This document shows, in pieces, positions 38,721-47,863 of a stretch of 64,000 nt of DNA (position 1 is its first letter; each line of letters begins with the position of its first letter). The notes beneath the pieces were generated by a model, which saw only the letters and a program-made list of their open reading frames with translations, ran no database searches and was not told where the DNA came from. Source of the DNA: Sulfuricurvum kujiense DSM 16994 (lineage in GTDB: Bacteria; Campylobacterota; Campylobacteria; Campylobacterales; Sulfurimonadaceae); assembly GCF_000183725.1 (NCBI RefSeq), contig NC_014762.1:868001-932000 (forward strand). The letters are read 5' to 3'. The position numbers and the translations under genes were made by a program.

Positions 38721-38856
38721 ACAAATGATTAATTTTTAATCATTTGTACAATTTTCTAAATGATTAATTGATAAAAACGTGTTAAATTGATCTAAATTCG
38801 TCAATAATCAAGATAAAAAAGTCCTAATTATATAAAAATTGTTTAAAAATTAATCA
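38721..38856. promoter_or_regulatory. Cluster of TTAATCA sites with a perfect 12-bp inverted repeat
   Basis: ACAAATGATTAA (38721-38732) and TTAATCATTTGT (38736-38747) form a perfect inverted repeat around TTT, directly upstream of the Cache-CheW gene. TGATTAA recurs at 38761-38767 and TTAATCA at 38850-38856. The stretch between the two minus-strand genes is otherwise A+T-rich and non-coding. It could be an operator for a dimeric regulator; a terminator of selO is also possible. Confidence 0.45.
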
Positions 38857-38884
38857 ACTATGGAGCGTTGCAATCGAGCCGATT

Positions 38885-40321
38885 TTAAGACGAGCAGCTT
38901 AGCTTTAGATTTTTAAATTGATGCGGTGTGCTTTGGCTATAGCGTTCAAAAGCTTCGTGCTCGTCATACGGATTTTGTGCCAAATGAAGCAGATCGTTAA
39001 TGAGGGTGAAGTCATCGTTTTGGGCTTTATCGATCGCTTCTTGCAGGATATAATTTTTCAGAACGTATTTCGGGTTGGTACGGAGCATTTTAACATGGCG
39101 TTGGGCTTCGGATGAGGCATTCAGAGACAGTCTATCGTCGTATCGATCGAGCCATTCGTTGAGCTGATTCGGTGCCAACGTTTGTGCCAATAACGGTTCG
39201 CGGGTTCCGTCATATCGGCTTAAAGTACGAAAAAACGGTGTCATATCGATCCGTCCGTTCTCCATAAGCGAAAATAATGCTCTGAACAAATTGCCGTCGT
39301 TTTCATCCGGTGTATCCAGACCCAGCTTTGCACGCAAAAGTTCCATTAGCCGGGCGGTGAAATATTCCCCGTATTTTTCCAGTTCGTTTTTGAGTTTATC
39401 ACTGGTGACGAGTGGTGAGAGGGCATGAGCGAGACGCTCCAAATTCCAGTATCCGATACGGGGTTGATTGTCATAGCTGTATCGTCCCTGCGTATCGGTG
39501 TGATTGCAAATATAGCCGCTTTCAAACGTATCCATAAAGGCAAAAGGGCCATAATCGATAGTAATCCCCACCGCCGACATATTATCGGTGTTCATCACTC
39601 CGTGGTTGAAGCCTACCGACTGCCACTGAGCCATCAGCTCTGCGGTCCGTTTGACGATTAAGCCGTACATTTTGAGATAGGGCTCTTCTGCACCGATCAA
39701 CTCAGGGAATGATTCTTGGAGTAAAAAATCGGCAAGTGTTTCGAGTTCTTTGTATCGGTTGGTGTGAAAAAAATACTCGAAACTTCCGAACAGTATCCAT
39801 GAGCGGGATAGTCGCAGAACGACTGCACCGCGTTCCCATTTCTCACGTGCCACATTTTCATCCGAACTGATAATCGCCAATGCACGGCTTGTCGGAATTC
39901 CAAGCGCATTCATTGCCTCACTCATAAGATATTCGCGAATAGAGGAACGCAACACGGCACGTCCGTCACCCTGCCTCGAATAGAGTGTTTGTCCGGAACC
40001 TTTCAGCTGAAGATTCCATCCGTTGGCAGAGCCCAAATTAATAGCACGGCCGTCTCCGAGACGCGGAACATAGTATCCGAATTGATGGCCCGAATAGCAC
40101 ATGGCATACGGTGAGGAACCGTTGAGGAGCAGAGTACCGTTGAGAAGCTTTTCCAATTTATCCGTTTCAAGCAGTGCGGGATCAAGTCCCAAAAGTTCGG
40201 CGGCTTTGGGGTTAAAGCTCGCTAATCGGGGATTTTTAAGCGGTGAGGGGGCCACTTTGTCATAGAAAATCGGGTTGAGCGATAAATAGGGGGTATTTAG
40301 GGTTAAGTCGGATAATTTCAT
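38885..40321 (-). CDS. selO: Protein adenylyltransferase SelO (YdiU/UPF0061)
   Basis: Pseudokinase-fold enzyme that transfers AMP from ATP to protein hydroxyls, linked to oxidative stress in E. coli. The 478 residues equal the E. coli length. Family motifs: LGDGRAINLGS, QLKGSGQTLYSRQGDGRAVLRSS split over about 90-125, NHGVMNTDNM near 245 and DYGPFAFMD near 260. The C-terminus ends Cys-Ser-Ser, where mitochondrial homologues have selenocysteine-Ser-Ser and E. coli has a regulatory disulfide cysteine. ATG start. It follows the FapA gene by 62 bases on the same strand. Confidence 0.93.
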   Translation of the reverse strand: MKLSDLTLNTPYLSLNPIFYDKVAPSPLKNPRLASFNPKAAELLGLDPALLETDKLEKLLNGTLLLNGSSPYAMCYSGHQFGYYVPRLGDGRAINLGSANGWNLQLKGSGQTLYSRQGDGRAVLRSSIREYLMSEAMNALGIPTSRALAIISSDENVAREKWERGAVVLRLSRSWILFGSFEYFFHTNRYKELETLADFLLQESFPELIGAEEPYLKMYGLIVKRTAELMAQWQSVGFNHGVMNTDNMSAVGITIDYGPFAFMDTFESGYICNHTDTQGRYSYDNQPRIGYWNLERLAHALSPLVTSDKLKNELEKYGEYFTARLMELLRAKLGLDTPDENDGNLFRALFSLMENGRIDMTPFFRTLSRYDGTREPLLAQTLAPNQLNEWLDRYDDRLSLNASSEAQRHVKMLRTNPKYVLKNYILQEAIDKAQNDDFTLINDLLHLAQNPYDEHEAFERYSQSTPHQFKNLKLSCSS

Positions 40322-40332
40322 ACAGAGAGTTT

Positions 40333-40390
40333 TACCTAAAAAAACTAAAACCTCTGCGTGTTTATGAAAGGAGTTTGATTTTTTTAGGTA
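40333..40390 (-). terminator. Inverted repeat at the end of the fapA-like gene
   Basis: TACCTAAAAAAA (40333-40344) and TTTTTTTAGGTA (40379-40390) are exact complements separated by 34 bases, with the right arm overlapping the end of the fapA-like gene. The long loop and A/T-only stem make a strong terminator doubtful, but the placement fits the end of the RND-fapA operon. Confidence 0.3.
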
Positions 40391-42195
40391 TCCATCTGAA
40401 ATTTCTTTTCGTCATCATCTTTTTTCAGACGTATATGGGTTACATTTTTAGTCGGAGAGATGCCGTATTCTTGGCGTGTTTTAGGATCGATGAACGTAAT
40501 ACGGGTATGGCCGTTATACGTTCCGAAATGTGTTACGACAGCATGAAGATCGGCTTCGTACAGGCTCTCTAGCTTTTCTTGTATTAATTGGATATCTTCT
40601 TCCAGGCTTTTGAGCTTCTCAGAAAAATCTTGAAGCGATTCACCTTCGATTTTATATTGCTGCAATCTGACGAGATCGGCTTTTAAGGGGAGTTCCCCCC
40701 TCTTTTGTTTGATCAAAACACGTTCTTGAATCTCTTTGATCCGGCTGTTTTTATCTTTAAAGGAAAGTTTTTTGGCAATAAACTCTTTGCTCTCAATTTG
40801 TAGACGGGATGTTTTATCACGGATACTTATTTCCAAATCGGTGATTTGATCATGATAGCTTTCGATGGCATGAGGGTCAATAATAAGGTTGTTTCCGTCC
40901 CCTTCGATATTCTGTATAGTGATGGATTCCAGAGCTATTACTCGGGCATTGGAATAGAGGGTATCTATATGTACTTCACGTGCGATTACCTCTCCTCCCA
41001 CCATTTTTTGGATACGGATAACATCGGCTTCGACTTTTCCCGCTTCCAGGATAGTAATATTTGCCTCTTTGGCTTTAAGGTTGCCGCGATGGAGGTGGAT
41101 ATTGGCATTTTCGGACACATTGATTTGTGACTTCTTATGCGTCTGCGCTCCGATATTGACCTCACACGCCTGTATTTTGGAGTGGCTTCCAACCGTTCCG
41201 CTGACATCGAGTTTTAAAACGTCGATATTGACTCCCATTCCGACGGAATCCTCATTGGCGACTTTTTTATTAATTTTCAGCGATACGTCTTTATCCAGAC
41301 CTGTTTCGATAGAACCGGTTTTTTTGAGACTGGCCGATTCGATCTGAAGCTCCTGAGAGATAAATATGATTCCGTTTTTTCGTTCGACGAAGCCTGAAAC
41401 CGTTGCAAAAAAACGGATGCTCTCCTCATCTTCTTCACTCCGAACCGTTTCGGGATCGATAACGATGTAGTTTGCATATTTCACGATAGGATCAGGAACG
41501 GCGATATGCTCTCCGCTGCAGGCACGTCCGTCGCGTCCGTATTTCGGAAAAATATATTCGATAATCAAATCTCCGGGCGATACCCCTTCGATAAGGCTGT
41601 TGTTTTTATTCGCCTCTTTATAATGGAGGATTATTTTATCATTGATCGGAGGTATAGGGATAAAAAATTCGCCGATGGGGAGACGATAGAGGAAATTGAG
41701 AGGTCCCTCTTTTTGAATCTTGATGATAAGGCGGTTAATCTCACGATCGAGATCTTGATCATACAAGCCGATGAGGAGCCCGTGACGAAGCATTTTACGT
41801 ACTATTGCCTCTTCAATCCATTCATGAACCCCTTTTTTGAGGGGTATTTTTGAGGCCGGATCAATAATGGCAATGACCTTGCTTTTCGTTTTGTCTGTCG
41901 CAATGGTAAAGCGTAAATCGAGATAAGGGTGGGGTTTTTGCGGCCGAATACGGATTTGGTACTCTTGACGCAGCATAAAATGGGGAGAACGCACTTCAAT
42001 TTCGGTGGTTTGCGAAAGCAGATTGCTCTCGCTCAGCTGCTGCCACTCATCATCGGTCGTCTCTTTGAAATAGGTTTCAAACGAGAGAAGATCGAAATCA
42101 AGTGATTCAACCGGAACTCTGTGTGCTATTGCAGCTTTTTTTATATCTTGTTGTATATTTTCTGAGACGACGGTAATCGGGACAAAACTGGACAT
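40384..42195 (-). CDS. FapA (DUF342) family protein
   Basis: 603-residue cytoplasmic protein of the FapA/DUF342 polymerase-like family. It has an N-terminal domain, then a beta-helix-like stretch in the middle (about 280-430) with repeating V-x-A and I-x-I patterns (KLDVSGTVGSHSKIQACEVNIGA), then a coiled coil at about 455-565. Members are linked to flagellar assembly or cell polarity in some bacteria; the exact role is not known here. It begins six bases after the RND half-gene stop, so it is part of the efflux operon transcript. Confidence 0.8.
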   Translation of the reverse strand: MSSFVPITVVSENIQQDIKKAAIAHRVPVESLDFDLLSFETYFKETTDDEWQQLSESNLLSQTTEIEVRSPHFMLRQEYQIRIRPQKPHPYLDLRFTIATDKTKSKVIAIIDPASKIPLKKGVHEWIEEAIVRKMLRHGLLIGLYDQDLDREINRLIIKIQKEGPLNFLYRLPIGEFFIPIPPINDKIILHYKEANKNNSLIEGVSPGDLIIEYIFPKYGRDGRACSGEHIAVPDPIVKYANYIVIDPETVRSEEDEESIRFFATVSGFVERKNGIIFISQELQIESASLKKTGSIETGLDKDVSLKINKKVANEDSVGMGVNIDVLKLDVSGTVGSHSKIQACEVNIGAQTHKKSQINVSENANIHLHRGNLKAKEANITILEAGKVEADVIRIQKMVGGEVIAREVHIDTLYSNARVIALESITIQNIEGDGNNLIIDPHAIESYHDQITDLEISIRDKTSRLQIESKEFIAKKLSFKDKNSRIKEIQERVLIKQKRGELPLKADLVRLQQYKIEGESLQDFSEKLKSLEEDIQLIQEKLESLYEADLHAVVTHFGTYNGHTRITFIDPKTRQEYGISPTKNVTHIRLKKDDDEKKFQMDT

Positions 42196-42201
42196 TTTGC
42201 T

Positions 42202-43911
42202 TTATGGCTCCATTATGGGTACCGCTTTGCGCTCTTCAAAATTAAAATGGCGTTCCAAATCGGAATTATCGATTAGAACGGGAACAACAATGAGCGACGC
42301 GATAACTGCTGCTATTGTACCAAAAATAAGAGAAACTCCAAGCCCTCCGAATACGGCGTCGCTGGCTAAAAGTGTTGAAGCGAGGATAATAGCCGCTGCG
42401 GTGAGGAAAATAGGTTTTGCACGGGTAGCGGTTGCGTAGGCGATCGCCTCTTTTTTATGCATCCCTTTATCCGACATCAACGATTTTGTAAAGTCGATCA
42501 ACAGCAAGGAGTTGCGCGAACTGATACCGATGAGCGCAATAAACCCGATCAATGATGTCGCTGTCAAAAAGAAGGTATCGGCGGTAAATATATTCATAAT
42601 GAAGTGACCGAAAATAACTCCGATGATGGAGAGAAAACTTCCCAATAAAACGATTCCGCTAAGGACAAAACTTTTGTAATACACGACCATAAGGAGGAAA
42701 ATCAATATTAGCGCCGCGATGAATGCACCGCCCAGATCGACAAACGTATCCAATGTCACTTTCATCTCTCCGTCCCATTTAAGATCATAGACCTCTTTGG
42801 TTTTTTTATCAATAAGTCGTAGATTGAATAAGCCTGTTTTGGAAATCTCATATTCGTCGCTGAAAGTATCGAGGATGACATTGCGCGCCGCCATCAACGG
42901 ATAAACTTGGGAAACCATATCGGTTTCTGCTAAAACATTGGTCATTTGGTGCAAATCTTTCGTCATAATCATCGGATTGGATTTGACCGGGACGATATCG
43001 ACAACCTCGGTAATCGGAACCATCATCCCCATCTGATTCATCAGTTTGAGGCTTGCGAGTTTGTATTCGATAGAAAGTTTGTCGCGCGCAGCGAATTTTT
43101 TTCCCTCCGGGGTCAATGTCAGGAAAATAGGAATTTGATCGGTCGCTTTTTGAGAGTTTTTAACCGCAACGCCCATCCCCTCAAATGCAAGGTACAAAAT
43201 ATCGTTGACCTGTTTGACATTGAGCCCTGAGAGGCTTATTTTATCGGTATTGACACGCACTTCGAATTTATCGTAAATCTCATCTTGCATAATATCGATG
43301 TCGACAAGACCGTCCGTTTTTCGAAAAACTCCTTCTACACGCTCAGCCAAGTGGCGGATACCTTCGGCTTTGCTGCCGTAGATTTCGGCTACGATAGCCG
43401 CCATGGTCGGAGGACCTGCCGGGGGCTCGATAAATTTGATATTGGTCTGAGGATATAAGTTTTCACACTGTTTTACGATAACAGGACGAAGACGCTGAAC
43501 CATCATATAAGAGGGTTCGTCACGGTCATGTTTTTTGGTCAGATTAACCACAACTTCGGCAACGTTTTCGCTGTTTTTGAAGTGGCTCCCTTTGATCAGT
43601 CCGGCAAAATCAAGCGGAGAACCGCTTCCTAAAAAGACCTCGGTATCTAAAGCTTCATGCTCATGCTGCAAGACCCCGACGACACATTCACTGACTTGAC
43701 GGGTTTGTTCGATGGAGCTTCCGTTGGCCAAATCGATATAAATAGAGTAGGTGTCGTTATTTTTGCCCGGAAGCATTTTCGCCAAAACCAGCTTGGTCGG
43801 AATAAAGGCGACGGCTACTATAAAGGCGATGAGCGTTGCCACTAAAACCTTTTTTTTCTTAGCCGGAGTATTAAGCATATCGAGCAAATAATTTTCAAAT
43901 TTTTTATACAT
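42202..43911 (-). CDS. RND efflux pump, C-terminal half
   Basis: 569 residues equal to the second half of an AcrB/HAE1-type pump. TM7 lies near residues 20-40 after the cytoplasmic YKKFENYLLDML linker. A periplasmic porter/docking part follows (about 50-400), and TM8-12 (about 395-560) include SLIGFIALIGISSRNSLLLIDF split over 460-485, where one expects GIVVKNAIVL in other pumps. It begins with ATG overlapping the stop of the N-terminal half as TGATG, so reinitiation is likely. The break lies between TM6 and TM7, the natural pseudo-twofold boundary. Confidence 0.88.
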   Translation of the reverse strand: MYKKFENYLLDMLNTPAKKKKVLVATLIAFIVAVAFIPTKLVLAKMLPGKNNDTYSIYIDLANGSSIEQTRQVSECVVGVLQHEHEALDTEVFLGSGSPLDFAGLIKGSHFKNSENVAEVVVNLTKKHDRDEPSYMMVQRLRPVIVKQCENLYPQTNIKFIEPPAGPPTMAAIVAEIYGSKAEGIRHLAERVEGVFRKTDGLVDIDIMQDEIYDKFEVRVNTDKISLSGLNVKQVNDILYLAFEGMGVAVKNSQKATDQIPIFLTLTPEGKKFAARDKLSIEYKLASLKLMNQMGMMVPITEVVDIVPVKSNPMIMTKDLHQMTNVLAETDMVSQVYPLMAARNVILDTFSDEYEISKTGLFNLRLIDKKTKEVYDLKWDGEMKVTLDTFVDLGGAFIAALILIFLLMVVYYKSFVLSGIVLLGSFLSIIGVIFGHFIMNIFTADTFFLTATSLIGFIALIGISSRNSLLLIDFTKSLMSDKGMHKKEAIAYATATRAKPIFLTAAAIILASTLLASDAVFGGLGVSLIFGTIAAVIASLIVVPVLIDNSDLERHFNFEERKAVPIMEP

Positions 43912-45500
43912 CAGTGGGAATCTCCGTGGTGTTCGGGTTTTTTAAGGAGCCGTACCGCCAAATACGGTGTAAAAATGTAGGCTACAAAGAGTGACGCCAC
44001 CAACGCGACAGGAACGTTTGCCGGAATCGGTTTCATGAATTGCCCCATCATTTGGCCGACGAAAGCCATCGGAACCATTGTAAGAATAATAGCTAGGGTT
44101 GCGATGTTGGTCGGTGCCCCGATTTCATCGGTTGCTTCGATCATCAGTTCATCGACATCCATATCTGCTGCACCCGGTGCATGGAAATGGCGGTGAATAT
44201 TTTCGATAACGATAATGGCCGCATCGACCAAAAGCCCCAAACTCAGTAAAAAGGCAAAGAGGGTGATCCGATTGATCGTTTGGCCGGTAAGGTAAGCGAT
44301 AAAAAGGGTGATTGCCAAGATAGCCGGAACGGTAAAGGTGACGATCAGCGATTCTCTCCAACCCAAAACGAAGACAAGCAAGATAGCGATAATAACGATC
44401 GAGAGAAGGAGATGGAATACGAGTTCGTTAACCGCTTCATTCGCCCGCTCACCGTCATTTCGGGTAATAACGTAGCTGATCCCCTCAGATTTCATCTGCT
44501 CTTTGTACTTTTCAAGTTCTTCTTTGACCGCTTCGGCGATTATGACGGCATTAGTTCCCTGAAGTTTGGAAACGGTGAGGGTAACCTGATCTTTCAGCGG
44601 CGAGAATTTTCCTTCCTCCCCTTTGACACTGACCAAAGCTGATTTGAAATTTTGAATATCCTCTCCGGCGGTGATAGTGGCGACATCGCGCAGATAAATC
44701 GCAGAGCCGCCGTATTGGGCGACAATGATATTTCCGACGTCTTCGACGCTGTCGATAGCGTTGCGGACGCCGATCATGACGATTTCATTTTTTTCGGTTT
44801 TCCCTTTGATTTCGGGAACGTTATAGGCCAATGACTGGGTCGCTTGGACGATTTGCCCCAGAGACAGGTTATATCCGGCAAGACGGTTCATGTCGACCAA
44901 TACGTTGTATTGGTGTTTTTTCGCCCCTTTGATATCGGTTATGGCAACATTCGGCAACCCGTTGATATGGTGCTGAATTTCTTTCACATGATCGTAGAGA
45001 AGGGTCGGGTCCATTTTAGGATTATTGGAATAAAAGGCTACCGAAACGATCGGGATATCGACGTCGATATCGAGCGGTTTGATGATCGGTTGCATGGCTC
45101 CTTTGGGGAGGATACTCATGTTTTGCATGATTTTGTCGTAGATTTTGAGGTTAGAATCCTCTTTGGCCTCTCCGATAAAAAATGCGGCATTGATAACCGC
45201 AACGTTGTCCATTGCCATCCCGTAGATGTGTTCTATCCCTTTGACCTCTTTGAGTTTGCGTTCAAGAGGCTTGACGATAACGTTTTCAACTTCGTTGGCA
45301 GTCGCCCCGGGGAGGGCAATAATGACGGTAGATCCGCTGACAACCATTTGCGGGTTCTCTTCGCGCGGCATAAGCATGAGAGCCATATACCCGATAACCA
45401 GGAGAAAAATTCCGAGGATCGGCGTTAGGGGATTGCGCAAAAAGCCTTTGGCAAGCTTTCCGGCAGAATCGGTGGGTTGGTAGGAGTGTGGAGCGTGCAT
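43911..45500 (-). CDS. RND efflux pump, N-terminal half
   Basis: 529 residues equal to the first half of an AcrB-type pump. TM1 is near 30-45 with the family motif PREENPQMVVSGSTVIIALPG split from it; the periplasmic part spans 45-350; TM2-6 span about 350-515. TM4 reads GLLVDAAIIVIEN, keeping one proton-relay aspartate while the second is alanine. The ORF ends in a short charged tail (KKPEHHGDSH), and its TGA overlaps the ATG of the C-terminal half. Pump substrates are unknown. Confidence 0.88.
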   Translation of the reverse strand: MHAPHSYQPTDSAGKLAKGFLRNPLTPILGIFLLVIGYMALMLMPREENPQMVVSGSTVIIALPGATANEVENVIVKPLERKLKEVKGIEHIYGMAMDNVAVINAAFFIGEAKEDSNLKIYDKIMQNMSILPKGAMQPIIKPLDIDVDIPIVSVAFYSNNPKMDPTLLYDHVKEIQHHINGLPNVAITDIKGAKKHQYNVLVDMNRLAGYNLSLGQIVQATQSLAYNVPEIKGKTEKNEIVMIGVRNAIDSVEDVGNIIVAQYGGSAIYLRDVATITAGEDIQNFKSALVSVKGEEGKFSPLKDQVTLTVSKLQGTNAVIIAEAVKEELEKYKEQMKSEGISYVITRNDGERANEAVNELVFHLLLSIVIIAILLVFVLGWRESLIVTFTVPAILAITLFIAYLTGQTINRITLFAFLLSLGLLVDAAIIVIENIHRHFHAPGAADMDVDELMIEATDEIGAPTNIATLAIILTMVPMAFVGQMMGQFMKPIPANVPVALVASLFVAYIFTPYLAVRLLKKPEHHGDSH

Positions 45501-45508
45501 CGTGATCC

Positions 45509-46294
45509 TTACTCGATATCAACAGTGGCATACATTCCGGGATAGACGGTTTGTTTGGCACTGAACGATACTTTGATTCTAAAGGTATGGGTCATCGGAT
45601 TGGAGCTCGGGATAATGGCACTGACCCGCCCGATCCCGACATAGTTTACGGAAGGGATGGTCACTTTCACTTTTTTCCCCATCGGCACGAGCTGAAGATT
45701 GTTTTCGGCTACTTCGACTTCGATTTTAAGGGCATTTAAATCGGATAAGACGATTGCCGGCATTCCCGGCATCGCCATCTCTCCCACTTTGATGTTTTTA
45801 GCGACGACGACACCGTTATTGGGGGCGGTAACGCGAAGATAGTTGTATTGGTTATTGACCTCTTGCAGACGGGCTTTGGCCTGATTGACTTGACGCTCGC
45901 CGATAGCGATCATGTTTTGAAGGTTCTTTTTGGAAAGCTCAAGGTTTTCAACTTCGAATTTGCTTACCATGTCCTGAGTCAAAAGACGTTTGTTCCGTTC
46001 CAGATTAAGTTGGAGATTGGCATACTGGTTCTGGTACATTTGTAACGAAAGTTCGGCTTGGGCGATGCCGAGTTCCACTTGGGTTTTTGCCGAATCGATC
46101 TCTTTGGAATCGATCGTATACAGAAGCTGTCCTTTGGAAACACGTGATCCTTCTGAGACATTGACACTGGTCACGAACCCCATATTGCGGCTAGTGATCA
46201 TTTTCTGGTTATCGCTGATAACGCTGCCTGAGAGGCTGATCCCTGCAGCACTGAGGGTTGAGGCGAGGGCGAGGGATGTAATCCAAAATTTCAT
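45509..46294 (-). CDS. RND efflux periplasmic adaptor (membrane fusion protein)
   Basis: 261 residues, somewhat short for the family. A signal peptide (about 1-17, SLALASTLSA) is followed by the lipoyl half-motifs (VTSVNVSEGSRVSKGQLLYTI and APNNGVVVAKNIKVGE) around a helical hairpin (75-140), then a beta-barrel domain ending YPGMYATVDIE. No lipobox cysteine is seen, and the C-terminal membrane-proximal domain appears to be missing. TAATG couples it to the TolC gene, and eight bases separate it from the pump. Confidence 0.9.
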   Translation of the reverse strand: MKFWITSLALASTLSAAGISLSGSVISDNQKMITSRNMGFVTSVNVSEGSRVSKGQLLYTIDSKEIDSAKTQVELGIAQAELSLQMYQNQYANLQLNLERNKRLLTQDMVSKFEVENLELSKKNLQNMIAIGERQVNQAKARLQEVNNQYNYLRVTAPNNGVVVAKNIKVGEMAMPGMPAIVLSDLNALKIEVEVAENNLQLVPMGKKVKVTIPSVNYVGIGRVSAIIPSSNPMTHTFRIKVSFSAKQTVYPGMYATVDIE

Positions 46295-47664
46295 TATTTG
46301 ACTCCGTTGCTAAGTTTTTCGAGGGCGAAAATTCGCTCGTTTCGTTGATTTTTGACCATCTGTAGATTAAGTACTTTTTCGATTTGCTGGGACTGTTTGA
46401 TAATGACGTCGCTCATAGAGGCGAGGTGTTCATGATAACGCCCCTCGTAGTTTTTATAGATCGTATCGGAGAGTTCCAGCTCTTTTTCCAAGCTTTTGAC
46501 TTGAGAGTTCAGGCTATCGATTTCGGTTCGGATTTTATCGTATTGAAGGGCGATCCCTTTTTTAGCCAGTTCCACTTCGGTGGTTGTTTTTAGCTTTTCG
46601 ATACGGGCCTTTTCCAGAGCATTTTTGTCTACGGCACCGTTAAAAAGGTTCCAGCTGAGTTTTGCTCCGACGGTGTAAGCTTTGTGGTCGTTGAAATTGC
46701 CTAAAAATGTATCATCGGCGCTGCTGGCTTCGGCAAAAGCACCGATTTGAGGAAGAAACGGTGCATAGGCAAGGTCGACCATACGATCACGGATTTCCAG
46801 CCCCTCATGCGCTTTTTTCAGATCGGTATTGTTGGACAATACGTCTTCTTCGCTGATGAGCGAAGCCGGATAATCCGAAGCGGGAAGTTCGATCTCGGTG
46901 ACATTTTCGTTGAGTAAAAAACTGAGGTAGTGATAGAGGAGTTTTTTGTTTGCTTCCATCTCGGTAAGGCTGCGTTCGACGTTCGCTTTTTTCGCTTCCA
47001 CTTCGAGAAGATCGACTTTTTTCGCATACCCCTCCTGGAGCATCATTTGCGTGGTCCGTTCCAAGGTCGAGATGTTTTTATGGATGGTATTCATTTGGTC
47101 GATAGAGTGTTGCAAAAGTGCCATATCGTAATAGCTTTTACGCAATTCATACCGTTTTTCGGTTTTCATATGGTCAGAATCAAGTTTTTTGATCTGCTCC
47201 ATCTTCTCGGCAATATCGCCGTATGCACTTAATTTGCCGCCGGTGAAGATAGGGAGCATGTAGGTGAGTTTACTTTGGTAGTAGTTTTGGTAGCCCGGAT
47301 AGTTAAGCCGTTTGGGCGGAGTCGTATAATCGGGTGAACCGGCCATAAAATTGGCCATGAATTCATCAGCGCTGAAATCGCCGAAATTAGCTTCACGCGA
47401 GCTGAGTTTAAATCCGAAAACGTTTCCGGCATCGTTGGAGCGTACGAAGTTTTGGGTCAAGTCAAGCGAGCCGAAATTGTACCCTTTCGCAATCGACGTA
47501 TCGCGCTGCGCGCTTTGCAAATCAAGGGCGGCGGTTTTGATTTCAAGATTGTTGTTTTCTAAAATTTCCAGTGCCGCAGGGAGTGAAAGACCTGCACCGA
47601 ATAGGTTGCAGGAGCCGATCAAAAGCGTTGCGCTGAAGACACGTGAAAAGGCTGTCATGAACAT
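46294..47664 (-). CDS. TolC-family outer-membrane efflux protein
   Basis: 456 residues with a signal peptide (about 1-22) and two repeats of long helices (about 25-235 and 240-450) typical of outer-membrane efflux ducts. It is the first gene of the operon with the adaptor and the split RND pump. AAAGGATC precedes the ATG. A TATAAT box on the minus strand (ATTATA at 47712-47717) is about 48 bases upstream. Confidence 0.9.
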   Translation of the reverse strand: MFMTAFSRVFSATLLIGSCNLFGAGLSLPAALEILENNNLEIKTAALDLQSAQRDTSIAKGYNFGSLDLTQNFVRSNDAGNVFGFKLSSREANFGDFSADEFMANFMAGSPDYTTPPKRLNYPGYQNYYQSKLTYMLPIFTGGKLSAYGDIAEKMEQIKKLDSDHMKTEKRYELRKSYYDMALLQHSIDQMNTIHKNISTLERTTQMMLQEGYAKKVDLLEVEAKKANVERSLTEMEANKKLLYHYLSFLLNENVTEIELPASDYPASLISEEDVLSNNTDLKKAHEGLEIRDRMVDLAYAPFLPQIGAFAEASSADDTFLGNFNDHKAYTVGAKLSWNLFNGAVDKNALEKARIEKLKTTTEVELAKKGIALQYDKIRTEIDSLNSQVKSLEKELELSDTIYKNYEGRYHEHLASMSDVIIKQSQQIEKVLNLQMVKNQRNERIFALEKLSNGVK

Positions 47665-47711
47665 TGATCCTTTTATAATGTATTTGTGATTCTAATCAAT
47701 CATATAAGATT

Positions 47712-47717
47712 ATTATA
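47712..47717 (-). promoter_or_regulatory. -10 box of the RND efflux operon
   Basis: TATAAT on the minus strand, in an A+T-rich spacer between the TolC-like gene and efp. The spacer also has several ATTAG/TAATC motifs that could be regulator sites, but no clear palindrome. Confidence 0.4.
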
Positions 47718-47863
47718 CACATTAACGTATTTAATAGAGCTAAAAACTGTCACAGATTTCTCTGATTACTGTGGTAAATCATACCATAAGTTACATCGGG
47801 TTTGAAATTCGGTGCAGTTTCGGGTAAAATTCGGACAAATAAAAGACAAAAAAAGGTTTCCTG

